Shown here one piece after another: positions 8,806-16,702 of a DNA stretch of 64,000 nucleotides (positions are counted from its first letter, which is position 1; each line of letters opens with the position of its first letter). The notes under the pieces are model-generated. The model was given only the letters and a program-made list of their open reading frames with translations, was not told the origin of the DNA and ran no database searches. A program made the translations under genes and the position numbers. This stretch comes from Thiomonas arsenitoxydans (GTDB lineage: Bacteria > Pseudomonadota > Gammaproteobacteria > Burkholderiales > Burkholderiaceae_C), in contig NC_014145.1 of assembly GCF_000253115.1 (NCBI RefSeq), positions 372,001-436,000 of the forward strand. The letters are read 5' to 3'.

Positions 8806-10095
8806 CTAAACCGCTTGGGCGGTTATAGCGTGGGTTTCGCGGGTCGCGGACTTCGACTTGCTCCGTTGCCGGGGCAGAGGTTTGGGTCTCGCCGCCACGC
8901 CCGTCCCGGGCGTGTCCTGCGTGTTATACGCGTCGATGAGCACCACCAACGCGCTGTTCTGGTCGCGCGGCATGACATGCCCGCAGTGCGGGCAGACATG
9001 CAGGCGGTCTGCGAGCGTCTTGGGCACAATTTCCCAACACGCCGCGCAGCGCTGCGACGGTCTGAGTGGGCGCGTATCGCTCAAGTGCAGCCGTGTACCA
9101 GCTTCTTCCGCTTTGTACGCGAGCATCTGATGCGCCATGCCGAATGCCGCCGAGAGAATTTCCCGGTTGAGTCCGGCCTTTTGCCGCACGAGTCGCCCCG
9201 GCTCCTGCTCGGTGCCTCGGGCGCTGCGGCTCATGTTCTTCGGTGCGAGTTCTTCGGTCGCCAGCACCGCGCACTGCTGCACCATGCGCGACGTTTCCTG
9301 GTGCAGAAAGTCCCGGCGCATATTGGCAATGCGATCATGCAGCCGGGCTATGTTCGCGCCGAGTCGCTTGTGCCGCACCGACCCCTTGCGCTTGCGGGCG
9401 CGCTGGCGTTGCAGATCAGCGAGCTTGGGGAGTTCTTCACGGAGCCAGCGCGGATTCGCGATGATCTGCCCATCGTCGAACGTGGCCCAGTCCGTGACGC
9501 CGAAGTCCACACCCCGGCGCGCATCGCCTGTACGCTGCCGCGCACAGCCTTCTTCAGGCACGCGCAGCGTCACCGATACGAACCACTGGCCGTTCCTGCG
9601 CGTGAGGGTGAGATCGTTGGGCTTGGACTCACTCCCAAAGCGGTGCTGTCCCCGTGCCCGGAGGGACATCGCCCCTTGTCCACTGCCGATGCGCAAGGTG
9701 GCGCCACGCCCGCCATGCCCCATCAGCTTCCATCCAGCCGGATCGGGGTACGCGAAGCCGGAGAATCGCTTGGCCGACTTGAACCGTGGGAAGCCGGGCG
9801 TCTGCCCGGCCTTGACGCGGCGGAAGAATGCAGCGAACGCCAGATCCAAACGCCGCAGCGTTTGTTGCAATGCGTGGCTGCCGAGTTCGACGAACTCGGG
9901 CCGATCGGCCTTGATCGCGGGCAACGCATTCTGTTGCTCGTAGTAGCTGATCGACTTCTTGGCTTTGCGCCACGCGTCGATGCGCTCTTCGAGTGCTGCG
10001 TTGTACAACTCGCAGTGCAGCCGCGTCCACGCCTCAAGCCGCGCAGACTGCGCGGCATTGGGGTAGAGTTTGAACGTGACTTTGCGACGTTGCAT
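8806..10095 (-). CDS. tnpB: TnpB, RNA-guided nuclease of an IS200/IS605-type (IS1341-like) element
   Basis: The 429-residue protein is a full-length TnpB with its RuvC catalytic triad apparently intact: Asp197 (GVDFGVTD), Glu281 (ATEELAP) and Asp378 (PRDQNSA). The zinc ribbon cysteines are at 350, 353, 368 and 371. The N-terminal helix-turn-helix domain begins MQRRKVTFKLYPNAAQ. Known TnpB proteins cut DNA guided by an omega-RNA read from the element's right end. No tnpA transposase lies beside it, so the element would need a partner in trans. The stop codon sits inside a small palindrome, and the neighbouring DUF429 frame starts two bases later. Confidence 0.92.
   Translation of the reverse strand: MQRRKVTFKLYPNAAQSARLEAWTRLHCELYNAALEERIDAWRKAKKSISYYEQQNALPAIKADRPEFVELGSHALQQTLRRLDLAFAAFFRRVKAGQTPGFPRFKSAKRFSGFAYPDPAGWKLMGHGGRGATLRIGSGQGAMSLRARGQHRFGSESKPNDLTLTRRNGQWFVSVTLRVPEEGCARQRTGDARRGVDFGVTDWATFDDGQIIANPRWLREELPKLADLQRQRARKRKGSVRHKRLGANIARLHDRIANMRRDFLHQETSRMVQQCAVLATEELAPKNMSRSARGTEQEPGRLVRQKAGLNREILSAAFGMAHQMLAYKAEEAGTRLHLSDTRPLRPSQRCAACWEIVPKTLADRLHVCPHCGHVMPRDQNSALVVLIDAYNTQDTPGTGVAARPKPLPRQRSKSKSATRETHAITAQAV
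8809..8824. repeat. Right-end palindrome of the TnpB element
   Basis: A perfect six-base-pair hairpin, AACCGC, loop TTGG, GCGGTT, lies on the last codons of tnpB. In IS200/IS605 elements the right-end hairpin is the TnpA recognition structure and also the 3' part of the omega-RNA scaffold, with the guide taken from the DNA just beyond it. That role is inferred here. Confidence 0.5.
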
Positions 10096-10103
10096 GCTGT
10101 TAT

Positions 10104-10117
10104 TTTATCCAGATAAA
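10104..10117. repeat. Left-end palindrome upstream of tnpB
   Basis: TTTATC-CA-GATAAA is a perfect 14-base inverted repeat in an AT-rich patch directly upstream of the tnpB start codon. It could be the left-end hairpin of the element or part of the tnpB promoter. Confidence 0.4.
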
Positions 10118-10172
10118 GAGGAACAAGAAAACGAAAACTGCCCGCTTGACCCCCTCCTGCCCGGACGGCTTC

Positions 10173-10197
10173 GCCTGAGTGACGCTGTGCGTCAGGC
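10173..10197 (-). terminator. Hairpin downstream of mutY
   Basis: TGACGC-TGT-GCGTCA (10180-10194) forms a six-base-pair stem, and flanking GCCT/AGGC can extend it across a three-base bulge. It lies 33 bases past the mutY stop. No run of T follows on the minus strand, so it is at best a weak terminator, and it could instead belong to the left flank of the TnpB element. Confidence 0.3.
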
Positions 10198-10229
10198 CGG
10201 TCGAGGAAGGGGAATGCGCGGGTATATGT

Positions 10230-11345
10230 TCATTTGTGCAGCACGGCCGGGGGTGGAGCGTCAGCAGGCGGCACTTGCTGCAGCAACAGGCTGCGAACTG
10301 GCGCGGGCAGCCCCAGCTGCGCGGCCTGTTCAAGCGCGAGCCATTGGCCCTGTGGCTCCGCGGCCCGGGGCTGGGCTTGAACGTCGACGAGCAAGGGGCG
10401 CACGGTCAGCTCGAAATGGGTGAACGCATGGCGAAACGGCGCCAGTTCTCGCTGGCCGATCACCGGCCCGATCTGCGCGGCGAACTGCAGCGCCTGCTCG
10501 GTCGCATCGAATTGCGGCAGGCTCCACAGCCCCGGCCAGAGGCCCAGTTGCGGGCGCTTTTCCAGCCAGCAAAGACCGTCCGGCGAGTTGCGCAACCAGA
10601 GCATGACGGTGCTGCGCTGCGGGCGGCTTTTGCGCGCCGCCTTGCGCACGGGCAGGCGCTGCGGATCGCCCGCCAAATGAGCACGGCAATCCGTGGCAAA
10701 AGGACATTCGGTGCAGGCAGGCTGGCGCGGCCTGCACACGGTGGCGCCCAGATCCATCAGCCCCTGCGTGTAGGCGGCCATGTCTTGCGCCTCGGGCAGC
10801 AGGCTGCGCGCGAGCGACCAGAGCTTGCGCGTGGTGGCCGTGGCGGGAACCGGATCGTCGATGCCGTGACTGCGGCAGAGCACGCGCTGCACATTGCCGT
10901 CGAGAATGGCGGCGCGCTCGTCGAAGCAGAACGCGGCAATCGCCGACGCCGTGGAGGGGCCGATGCCCGGCAGCGCGGCAAGGCTCTCCGCCGTTTGCGG
11001 GAACGCGCCGCCATGCGTTTGAACCACGATCTGCGCGCACCGGTGCAGATTGCGGGCGCGCTGGTAGTAGCCCAGCCCGCTCCACGCGGCGAGCACGGCA
11101 TCTTCAGGCGCCGCGGCGAGCGCCTGCACCGTGGGAAAGAGGGCCGTGAAACGCGCGTAGTAATCGATGACTGTGGCGACCTGCGTCTGCTGCAGCATGA
11201 TCTCCGACAGCCAGACCCGGTAGGGATCGCGCACCGGCCAGGGCAGGTCGTGCCGCCCGTGCTGGCGCTGCCAGCGCACCAGGCGGCTGGCGAAATCCGG
11301 CAGGGTTGGCGCTGTGAAGGGGGCGGCTGGGGCTGAATCGGGCAC
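10230..11345 (-). CDS. mutY: A/G-specific adenine DNA glycosylase MutY
   Basis: Removes adenine mispaired with 8-oxoguanine, in the GO repair system with MutM, which lies 2 kb away in this window. The 371 residues include catalytic Glu48 (LSEIMLQQTQV), a helix-hairpin-helix at LPGIGPSTA (125-133), catalytic Asp149 (ILDGNVQRVL) and four iron-sulfur cluster cysteines with the C-X6-C-X2-C-X5-C spacing (204, 211, 214, 220). A C-terminal NUDIX-like domain that recognises 8-oxoguanine follows (HAFTHFELTVRPL). Length is normal. It shares strand and direction with the dynamin-like gene and mutM. Confidence 0.95.
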   Translation of the reverse strand: MPDSAPAAPFTAPTLPDFASRLVRWQRQHGRHDLPWPVRDPYRVWLSEIMLQQTQVATVIDYYARFTALFPTVQALAAAPEDAVLAAWSGLGYYQRARNLHRCAQIVVQTHGGAFPQTAESLAALPGIGPSTASAIAAFCFDERAAILDGNVQRVLCRSHGIDDPVPATATTRKLWSLARSLLPEAQDMAAYTQGLMDLGATVCRPRQPACTECPFATDCRAHLAGDPQRLPVRKAARKSRPQRSTVMLWLRNSPDGLCWLEKRPQLGLWPGLWSLPQFDATEQALQFAAQIGPVIGQRELAPFRHAFTHFELTVRPLLVDVQAQPRAAEPQGQWLALEQAAQLGLPAPVRSLLLQQVPPADAPPPAVLHK

Positions 11346-11425
11346 GGTGGGCAGATCGACAATGCGGCGAGGCGGCGCTCAATCGAATTGAGCGCCGCAT
11401 TGTGCCAGCCCTTCGCGGCGAGCGT

Positions 11426-13351
11426 TTACGCGGTGATCAAGCGACGAATCTGATCGTTCAGCCCGCGTTGCAGCACGTCGATCTGGGCGATTTGCTTTTG
11501 CAATTCGTCAATGCGGTCATGCAGGCTGTCTTTGGTGTCTTCGATGCGTTGCAGCGTGGTGAGTCGGCGGTTGAGTTGCTTCTTGCGCTCGCGCACCTGA
11601 CTGTCGAGCTGGGCGATGGCTGAGCGGTCCCAGTTTTCGATATCGCGCAGGGCGCGCTCGAACAGATCGCGCACCCGCGACGACAGGGTGCGCAAGGTGC
11701 GCAGGGTGTAGGCGTTGTTCTGCAGTTTGAGCCAGTTCACGCCGGAGAGATGCTCGGTATAGGCATTGACCACCCGGTCGAACTCCTGCATCAACCCGCT
11801 GAGACGCAGCACACGCGGCGCGGTGACGGTGAAGCCGAATTCGCTGTTGGCGCGGGTGAAGGCGGCGGCGAGCATCTGGCGGATTTCTTCGATCTGCGTT
11901 TCGGCATCCACCAGCCGCTTGCGCAGATCGGCGCCGATGCGGGCGAGTTCGCCCTTCACCCCGATTTTCAGCAGCGCGCCGCCCATGCGCGACTCAAGCT
12001 GCTCCAGATCGTGCAGCACCGACTTGGCGGCGAAGCGCTCGCGCAACTGCTCGAGCATGCGGTTGTTGACGGCACGCAGCGCCAGAACCTGCGCCATGCC
12101 GGCGTCGAATTCGTTGCGCTCTGCGGCCAGGCGCTGCAGCATGAGCACCACCATATTGGCGTTCTTGCCGCGCAGTCCCAGCAGTTCGTCGAGCTGTCCC
12201 TGGGCATCGTGCAGTTGCTTGCGCAGTTGCTGCGAAAGTTCGGACTGCACCTGCCCGACCGCATCGCGCACGGCGCCGTCGAGCAGGCTGCGACGGTCGA
12301 TATTGGCCGCACGATTGAGCGCGTTTTCCAGCGCGCCCAGGCCCGAGCGGGCGAGCAGCGGGCCGTCACCCTGAATGCGCGCCAGCAGGGCTTTGTGCGC
12401 CGAGACGGGAAACACCCGCTCGGGCGGCAGACGCAGCGTTTGCGCGGTGGTCTGCACCTGATGGTCGATGCTGGCGGCGATTTGCGGCGCGGTGAGCAGC
12501 GGGTCCCACAGCGCATCGACCTTGTTGAGCGCCACCAGGGTTTGCGCGCCGCTGGTGGTCGCGATGTGGCGGTTCCAGATTTCCAGATCGCTGCGCGTCA
12601 CCCCGGTGTCGGCGCCGAGCACGAAGACCACGGCGTTGGCCGAGGGGATGAGCGAGAGGGTCAGCTCGGGCTCGGCGCCCACGGCGTTGAGCCCCGGCGT
12701 GTCGAGAATGCTCAGGCCCTGATCGAGCAGCGGATGGGCAAAGTTGACCAGTGCATGTCGCCATAGCGGAATTTCGACTTCGCCCTGGGCATCGGTATTG
12801 AGCTGCGCCAGGTCTTCGGCATCATGGAAGAAGCCCAAGTCTTGGGCACGCTCCAGCGGTACGCGCTGGGTGTCGGACAAATGGGTGAGCGCCTGCGCCA
12901 ACCCCTGCGCATCCTGGGAGGGCAGCTCGAAATGCGTCCAGACCTGCGGGCTCGACTTCCATTGCGCCAGGGTTTGCGATTGCAAGCGGGTTTCGATGGG
13001 CAGCAGCCGCAGCCCGCGGGGCTGCGCGGGGTCGGAGAACAGTTCCATCGGGCACATGGTGGTGCGCCCGGCTCCGGCGGGCAGGATGCGCTGGCCGTGT
13101 CCGCTGAAAAAGATGGCGTTGATCAACTCGGACTTGCCGCGCGAGAACTCGGCAACGAAGGCCAGGGTCATGCGGTCGTTGTCGAGTCGGTGGATCTGCC
13201 GCTGCAACAGCGGCCGCGCCTGTTCGAGATCGAGTCCGCTTTCTTCGAGCCAGGTCAACAACGCCTTGACGCGCTGCAGCGCTTCAGCGCGCCATTCGGC
13301 GTAGTCAAACAGACCGGCGGTGAGGATGGGGGTTTCGACGTACGGATTCAT
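11426..13351 (-). CDS. Dynamin-like large GTPase
   Basis: A 641-residue protein with an N-terminal GTPase domain and a long helical C-terminal half. G1 is AEFSRGKSE (67-75, with Ala in place of the first Gly of GxxxxGKS). G3 is LDTPGLN and G4 is ALNKVDAL. The last 100 residues are rich in charged heptads (IDELQKQIAQIDVLQRGLNDQI) and look like coiled coil. Bacterial dynamin-like proteins remodel or tether membranes, but the job of this subfamily is unknown. I chose MNPYVETPIL as the start, because the open frame further upstream only runs through mutM on the same strand. Confidence 0.8.
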   Translation of the reverse strand: MNPYVETPILTAGLFDYAEWRAEALQRVKALLTWLEESGLDLEQARPLLQRQIHRLDNDRMTLAFVAEFSRGKSELINAIFFSGHGQRILPAGAGRTTMCPMELFSDPAQPRGLRLLPIETRLQSQTLAQWKSSPQVWTHFELPSQDAQGLAQALTHLSDTQRVPLERAQDLGFFHDAEDLAQLNTDAQGEVEIPLWRHALVNFAHPLLDQGLSILDTPGLNAVGAEPELTLSLIPSANAVVFVLGADTGVTRSDLEIWNRHIATTSGAQTLVALNKVDALWDPLLTAPQIAASIDHQVQTTAQTLRLPPERVFPVSAHKALLARIQGDGPLLARSGLGALENALNRAANIDRRSLLDGAVRDAVGQVQSELSQQLRKQLHDAQGQLDELLGLRGKNANMVVLMLQRLAAERNEFDAGMAQVLALRAVNNRMLEQLRERFAAKSVLHDLEQLESRMGGALLKIGVKGELARIGADLRKRLVDAETQIEEIRQMLAAAFTRANSEFGFTVTAPRVLRLSGLMQEFDRVVNAYTEHLSGVNWLKLQNNAYTLRTLRTLSSRVRDLFERALRDIENWDRSAIAQLDSQVRERKKQLNRRLTTLQRIEDTKDSLHDRIDELQKQIAQIDVLQRGLNDQIRRLITA

Positions 13352-13410
13352 CGCTAGGGGCGCGTGGATTAACTGAGTAAAAGTAAAACACAGCGCACTC
13401 TGAATTTCGA

Positions 13411-14286
13411 TCAGCGTATCCCCGCCTTGGGCTTGGCTTTGAGAATTTTTTGGCACTTGGGGCAGAAATAGGTACTGCGCTGCCCCTGCACGATCTGCCG
13501 GATGGGCGTGGCGCAGACGCGACAAGGCTGCCCGGCTCGGCCGTAAACCAGCGCCTGCATCTGGAAATAACCCAGTTCGCCATCGCTGTGGGCAAAGTCG
13601 CGCAGGCTGCTGCCCCCCAGCGCCACCGCCTGTCGCAAAGTTTCGCGTACCGCCGCGGCCAGACGATCGCAATGGACGGGGCGCAGATGCGAAGCCGGTG
13701 TGCGCGGGTCGATCTGCGCGCGAAACAGAGCCTCGCAGGCGTAGATATTGCCAATTCCGGCGACGATGTGCTGCGACAGCAGCAGCGGCTTGATCGCCGC
13801 CTTGCGTCCGGCCAGCGCGCGGCAGAGTGTGGCGCCGTCGAAGTCGGCGCCCAGCGGCTCGGGCCCGAGCACGCGCAGCAGGGGATGGCGCTGCACCTCG
13901 TCACCCGCGTGCCAGAGCACCGCGCCGAACCGGCGCGGATCGCGCAGGCGCAGCACCCCGCGGTCGGTCAGCCATTCCACATGCTCGTGCGGCGACAGCG
14001 GGGCGGGCGCTTGCGCGGCCGGTGTCCAGCGCAAAGAACCCGACATGCCCAGATGCACGATCAGCACGCCTGCGGTGTTCGGCGCGGCGGCGGTCTGCGA
14101 CAGTCGCAGCAGCAGATATTTGCCGCGCCGCTCAAGCGCTTTGATGCGCAGCCCGACCAGCGTTTGCGGGTCGATGTTCAGCGGCCAGCGCAGCGGTTTA
14201 CCCAGGCGCAGACCGGTCAGGCGGGCGCCGAGCAAGGCGGGCTCCAGACCCTGGCGGGTGACTTCGACTTCGGGCAGTTCGGGCAT
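13411..14286 (-). CDS. mutM: Formamidopyrimidine-DNA glycosylase MutM (Fpg)
   Basis: The 291-residue bifunctional glycosylase/AP lyase excises 8-oxoguanine and formamidopyrimidines. The mature N-terminus PELPEVE carries the catalytic Pro2 and Glu3. The conserved lysine is Lys56 (RRGKYLLL). The helix-two-turn-helix contains GIGNIYACEALF, and the C-terminal zinc finger uses Cys255, 258, 275 and 278. The start is fixed because the catalytic proline must be residue 2. It is divergent from the TPR gene, with about 108 bases between the two starts for both promoters. Confidence 0.96.
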   Translation of the reverse strand: MPELPEVEVTRQGLEPALLGARLTGLRLGKPLRWPLNIDPQTLVGLRIKALERRGKYLLLRLSQTAAAPNTAGVLIVHLGMSGSLRWTPAAQAPAPLSPHEHVEWLTDRGVLRLRDPRRFGAVLWHAGDEVQRHPLLRVLGPEPLGADFDGATLCRALAGRKAAIKPLLLSQHIVAGIGNIYACEALFRAQIDPRTPASHLRPVHCDRLAAAVRETLRQAVALGGSSLRDFAHSDGELGYFQMQALVYGRAGQPCRVCATPIRQIVQGQRSTYFCPKCQKILKAKPKAGIR

Positions 14287-14394
14287 GTCGGCATTGTGCC
14301 GCAGGGGGAAATGGCAGACTTCTACAATCCGCACGATTCTCGGCCCTGTCTGCTGGTGCAGATACGGCGTTCTATTCAGACTTTCAGGACTCCC

Positions 14395-16101
14395 ATGCGC
14401 GCTGCCGTTCTTGTGTCGGCCCTGTTGTTTCCGGCTCTCACCGCTGTGCCTATTGCAGCCTATGCACAGCAGTCGGCCGTTCGGGCCAGCGCGCAGGAAA
14501 CCGCGCGGCAGGTCTTTGCCATTCTGGCTGGAGAGATTGCGGCGAATACCGGGCATCCCGGCGTGGCCTACACCGAGTTGCTCAAGGCGGCAAAGGAACT
14601 GGATTCCGAGCCGCTCTACCGACGCGCGGCGGAAATCGCCTTGCGCGCAGGCGCGCCCGACAAGGCGCTCGCAGCCGCTCAGGCCTGGCGCAAAGCCATG
14701 CCCGGTTCTCGAGAGGCCAGCGCCTGGGTCGTGCAACTGCTTTTGCTCATGGGGAAAACCAGCGAGGCTGGCTCGGCCATCGCCCAAGACCTGGCCAATA
14801 CTCCCGAACCGCAGCGCGGGCAAGCCATTGCCGATCTGCTGCCCCTGGCCGCTCAGGCGAGCGATGCCGCCGCCACGCTGTCGATGATGCGCACTGCGCT
14901 GGCCGGGCAGCGGCAATTCGCGCAGACCGATGTGGTGCTGGGTTTGCTGCGCGCGCGCGCCGGAGACCAGAAGGGGGGCTTCGCCGATGCGCTGCACGCC
15001 CTGACGCTCAACCCAGGGCTGGCCCCGGCGGCGGCGCTGCTGATACAGCTCTACACCGTCAACCCGCAGGCGGCTGACGGCGCGATGCAGAAATTTTCCG
15101 CAGCCCAGCCCAAAGACAGCGGCCTGCGTCTGGCCTGGGCGCAGGCTGCGCTGGCCCAGCAGCGCGACGGCATTGCGCTGAACGCGCTCGAAAAACTGGT
15201 GGTCGATGCGCCTGATCTCGCCCCGGCCTGGCTGATATTGGGCAGCCTGCAGACTGAATTCGGCCAGCCCGCGCGCGCGGTGGTCTCGTTGCAAACCTAT
15301 CTGCGGCTGGCGCGCGCCCAGACCGAGCCGCCCGTGCTGACCCCGGCTTACATCGCGCTGGCGGAGGCTTCGCGCAAGCTGGGCGATCTGGATCAGGCCA
15401 ACCGCTGGCTCGATCAGATCGAGCCAGATGCCAGCAACCACCTTGCCGTGCTCAGCAACCGCGCGGCCATTCTGGTGCAGCAGGGCAAGGTGAACGACGC
15501 CCTCAAGCTGGCGGAAACCTTGCCCGAGGCGACCGACGCGCAGCGCAAAGACCGGCTGCTGGCACGGGCGCAGGTGTTGCGCGAGGCCGGGCGCTTCGAT
15601 GCGTCTTACAAGCTGCTGCAATCCGGCCTCAAGCAGACTCCCAACGACGTCGATCTGCTGTACGAAGCCTCGATGATGGCCGACAAGAGCGGGCACATCA
15701 AAGACATGCTGCAGATGCTGCGAAAGGCTATTGCGCTCGACCCCGAGTCGCAACCGGCCTACAACGCGCTGGGCTACACCCTCGCTGACCGTGGCGAGCA
15801 GTTGCCCGAAGCGCGCAAGCTCGTCGCCCGCGCGCTGGAACTCTCGCCTGGCAATCCCTTCGTGCTCGACAGCATGGGCTGGGTCGAACACAAAATGGGC
15901 CACAACGATCAGGCGCTCGATTTGCTGCAGCAGGCGTATGACGCGCGGCCCGATCCGGAAATCGGCGCGCATCTGGGCGAGGTGCTGTGGCAGCTCGGCC
16001 AGCGCGACCGGGCGCGCGCCATCTGGCACGAGGCCATCGAGCGCGCGCCGCACGACACTATGGTGCAGGCGGTGCTGCGCAAATACGGCGTGACATTCTG
16101 A
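14395..16101 (+). CDS. Exported tetratricopeptide-repeat (TPR) protein
   Basis: A 568-residue protein with a signal peptide (about residues 1-24, ending near AAYAQQ) and many 34-residue TPR units. The clearest are near the C-terminus, for example NALGYTLADRGEQLPEARKL, then SPGNPFVLDSMGWVEHKMG. It is probably a periplasmic scaffold. Its stop shares one base with the lolB start (TGATG), and this TPR-lolB-ispE order is common in betaproteobacteria, which suggests an envelope or lipoprotein-related role. No enzymatic motif is visible. Confidence 0.8.
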   Translation: MRAAVLVSALLFPALTAVPIAAYAQQSAVRASAQETARQVFAILAGEIAANTGHPGVAYTELLKAAKELDSEPLYRRAAEIALRAGAPDKALAAAQAWRKAMPGSREASAWVVQLLLLMGKTSEAGSAIAQDLANTPEPQRGQAIADLLPLAAQASDAAATLSMMRTALAGQRQFAQTDVVLGLLRARAGDQKGGFADALHALTLNPGLAPAAALLIQLYTVNPQAADGAMQKFSAAQPKDSGLRLAWAQAALAQQRDGIALNALEKLVVDAPDLAPAWLILGSLQTEFGQPARAVVSLQTYLRLARAQTEPPVLTPAYIALAEASRKLGDLDQANRWLDQIEPDASNHLAVLSNRAAILVQQGKVNDALKLAETLPEATDAQRKDRLLARAQVLREAGRFDASYKLLQSGLKQTPNDVDLLYEASMMADKSGHIKDMLQMLRKAIALDPESQPAYNALGYTLADRGEQLPEARKLVARALELSPGNPFVLDSMGWVEHKMGHNDQALDLLQQAYDARPDPEIGAHLGEVLWQLGQRDRARAIWHEAIERAPHDTMVQAVLRKYGVTF

Positions 16102-16682
16102 TGCGGCGTCGCCTCTTTGCAGGGGTTATCGCCGGGGCTGTCGTTGGGGTGATGGCCCTTGGCGGCTGCGCCACGCCCCAACTGCCGCAGTCGTCCGAGC
16201 CCGCCAATACGCTCGCGCTGGCGGGGCGGCTGTCACTCGTCAGCGGCACGCCCGATGCGCAGAAGGCGCTTTACGGTGGTTTCCGGTTGGTGTTGCGCGG
16301 GGCCGTTTCCGGCGAGTTCGAAGTCTTTTCCCCGCTGGGTCAAATGCTGGCCAAGGCGCAATGGAGTTCCGGTCAAGCCAGCCTGGATAACGGCCGACAG
16401 ATACAGCACTACGCCTCATTCGACGACATGACCCGCGCCGCCTTGGGCGTGGCCTTGCCGCAGGCTGCGTTGCAGGACTGGGTGCGAGGGCGACCGGCTG
16501 CCAGCCTGCCTTCGCAAACCCTGACAGACGGCGGTTTCGAACAACTGGGCTGGAAGGTGCAGCCCACTTGGCGTGACGGCCAGCTCGCGCTTCTCAAGGC
16601 GCAACGCCTGGCGGGCGACCCGGCGGAGCTGCGCATGGCGATTGAATCTGCCACGACGGCAGCGCCGCAAACCGCTCCCTGA
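16101..16682 (+). CDS. lolB: Outer-membrane lipoprotein localization factor LolB
   Basis: Receives lipoproteins from LolA and inserts them in the outer membrane. The 193-residue product starts with a lipoprotein signal peptide ending in the lipobox ALGGC (Cys23). The mature part has the LolB-type beta-barrel sequence with ALAGRLSLVS and GEFEVFSPLGQMLAKAQW. The start codon overlaps the TPR gene stop by one base. It precedes ispE, the usual arrangement. Confidence 0.88.
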   Translation: MRRRLFAGVIAGAVVGVMALGGCATPQLPQSSEPANTLALAGRLSLVSGTPDAQKALYGGFRLVLRGAVSGEFEVFSPLGQMLAKAQWSSGQASLDNGRQIQHYASFDDMTRAALGVALPQAALQDWVRGRPAASLPSQTLTDGGFEQLGWKVQPTWRDGQLALLKAQRLAGDPAELRMAIESATTAAPQTAP

Positions 16683-16702
16683 GGCGCTGCGGCGCTTGAT
16701 TC

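Larger units (their letters stand above)
8806..10120 (-). mobile_element. Solo-TnpB insertion element (IS200/IS605 family), approximate bounds
   Basis: The element consists of tnpB with a palindrome at each end: AACCGC-TTGG-GCGGTT (8809-8824), overlapping the stop codon, and TTTATC-CA-GATAAA (10104-10117), nine bases ahead of the start codon. IS200/IS605 elements end in subterminal hairpins, not terminal inverted repeats, and make no target duplication, so exact borders cannot be read off. The 10101-10140 flank is AT-rich compared with its surroundings, as expected for imported DNA. There is no tnpA gene. Confidence 0.6.

Noticed and set aside
13450..14394. An upstream extension of the TPR protein frame
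   Set aside because: It runs antisense through mutM. The ATG at 14395 gives a good signal peptide, so the extension is not coding.
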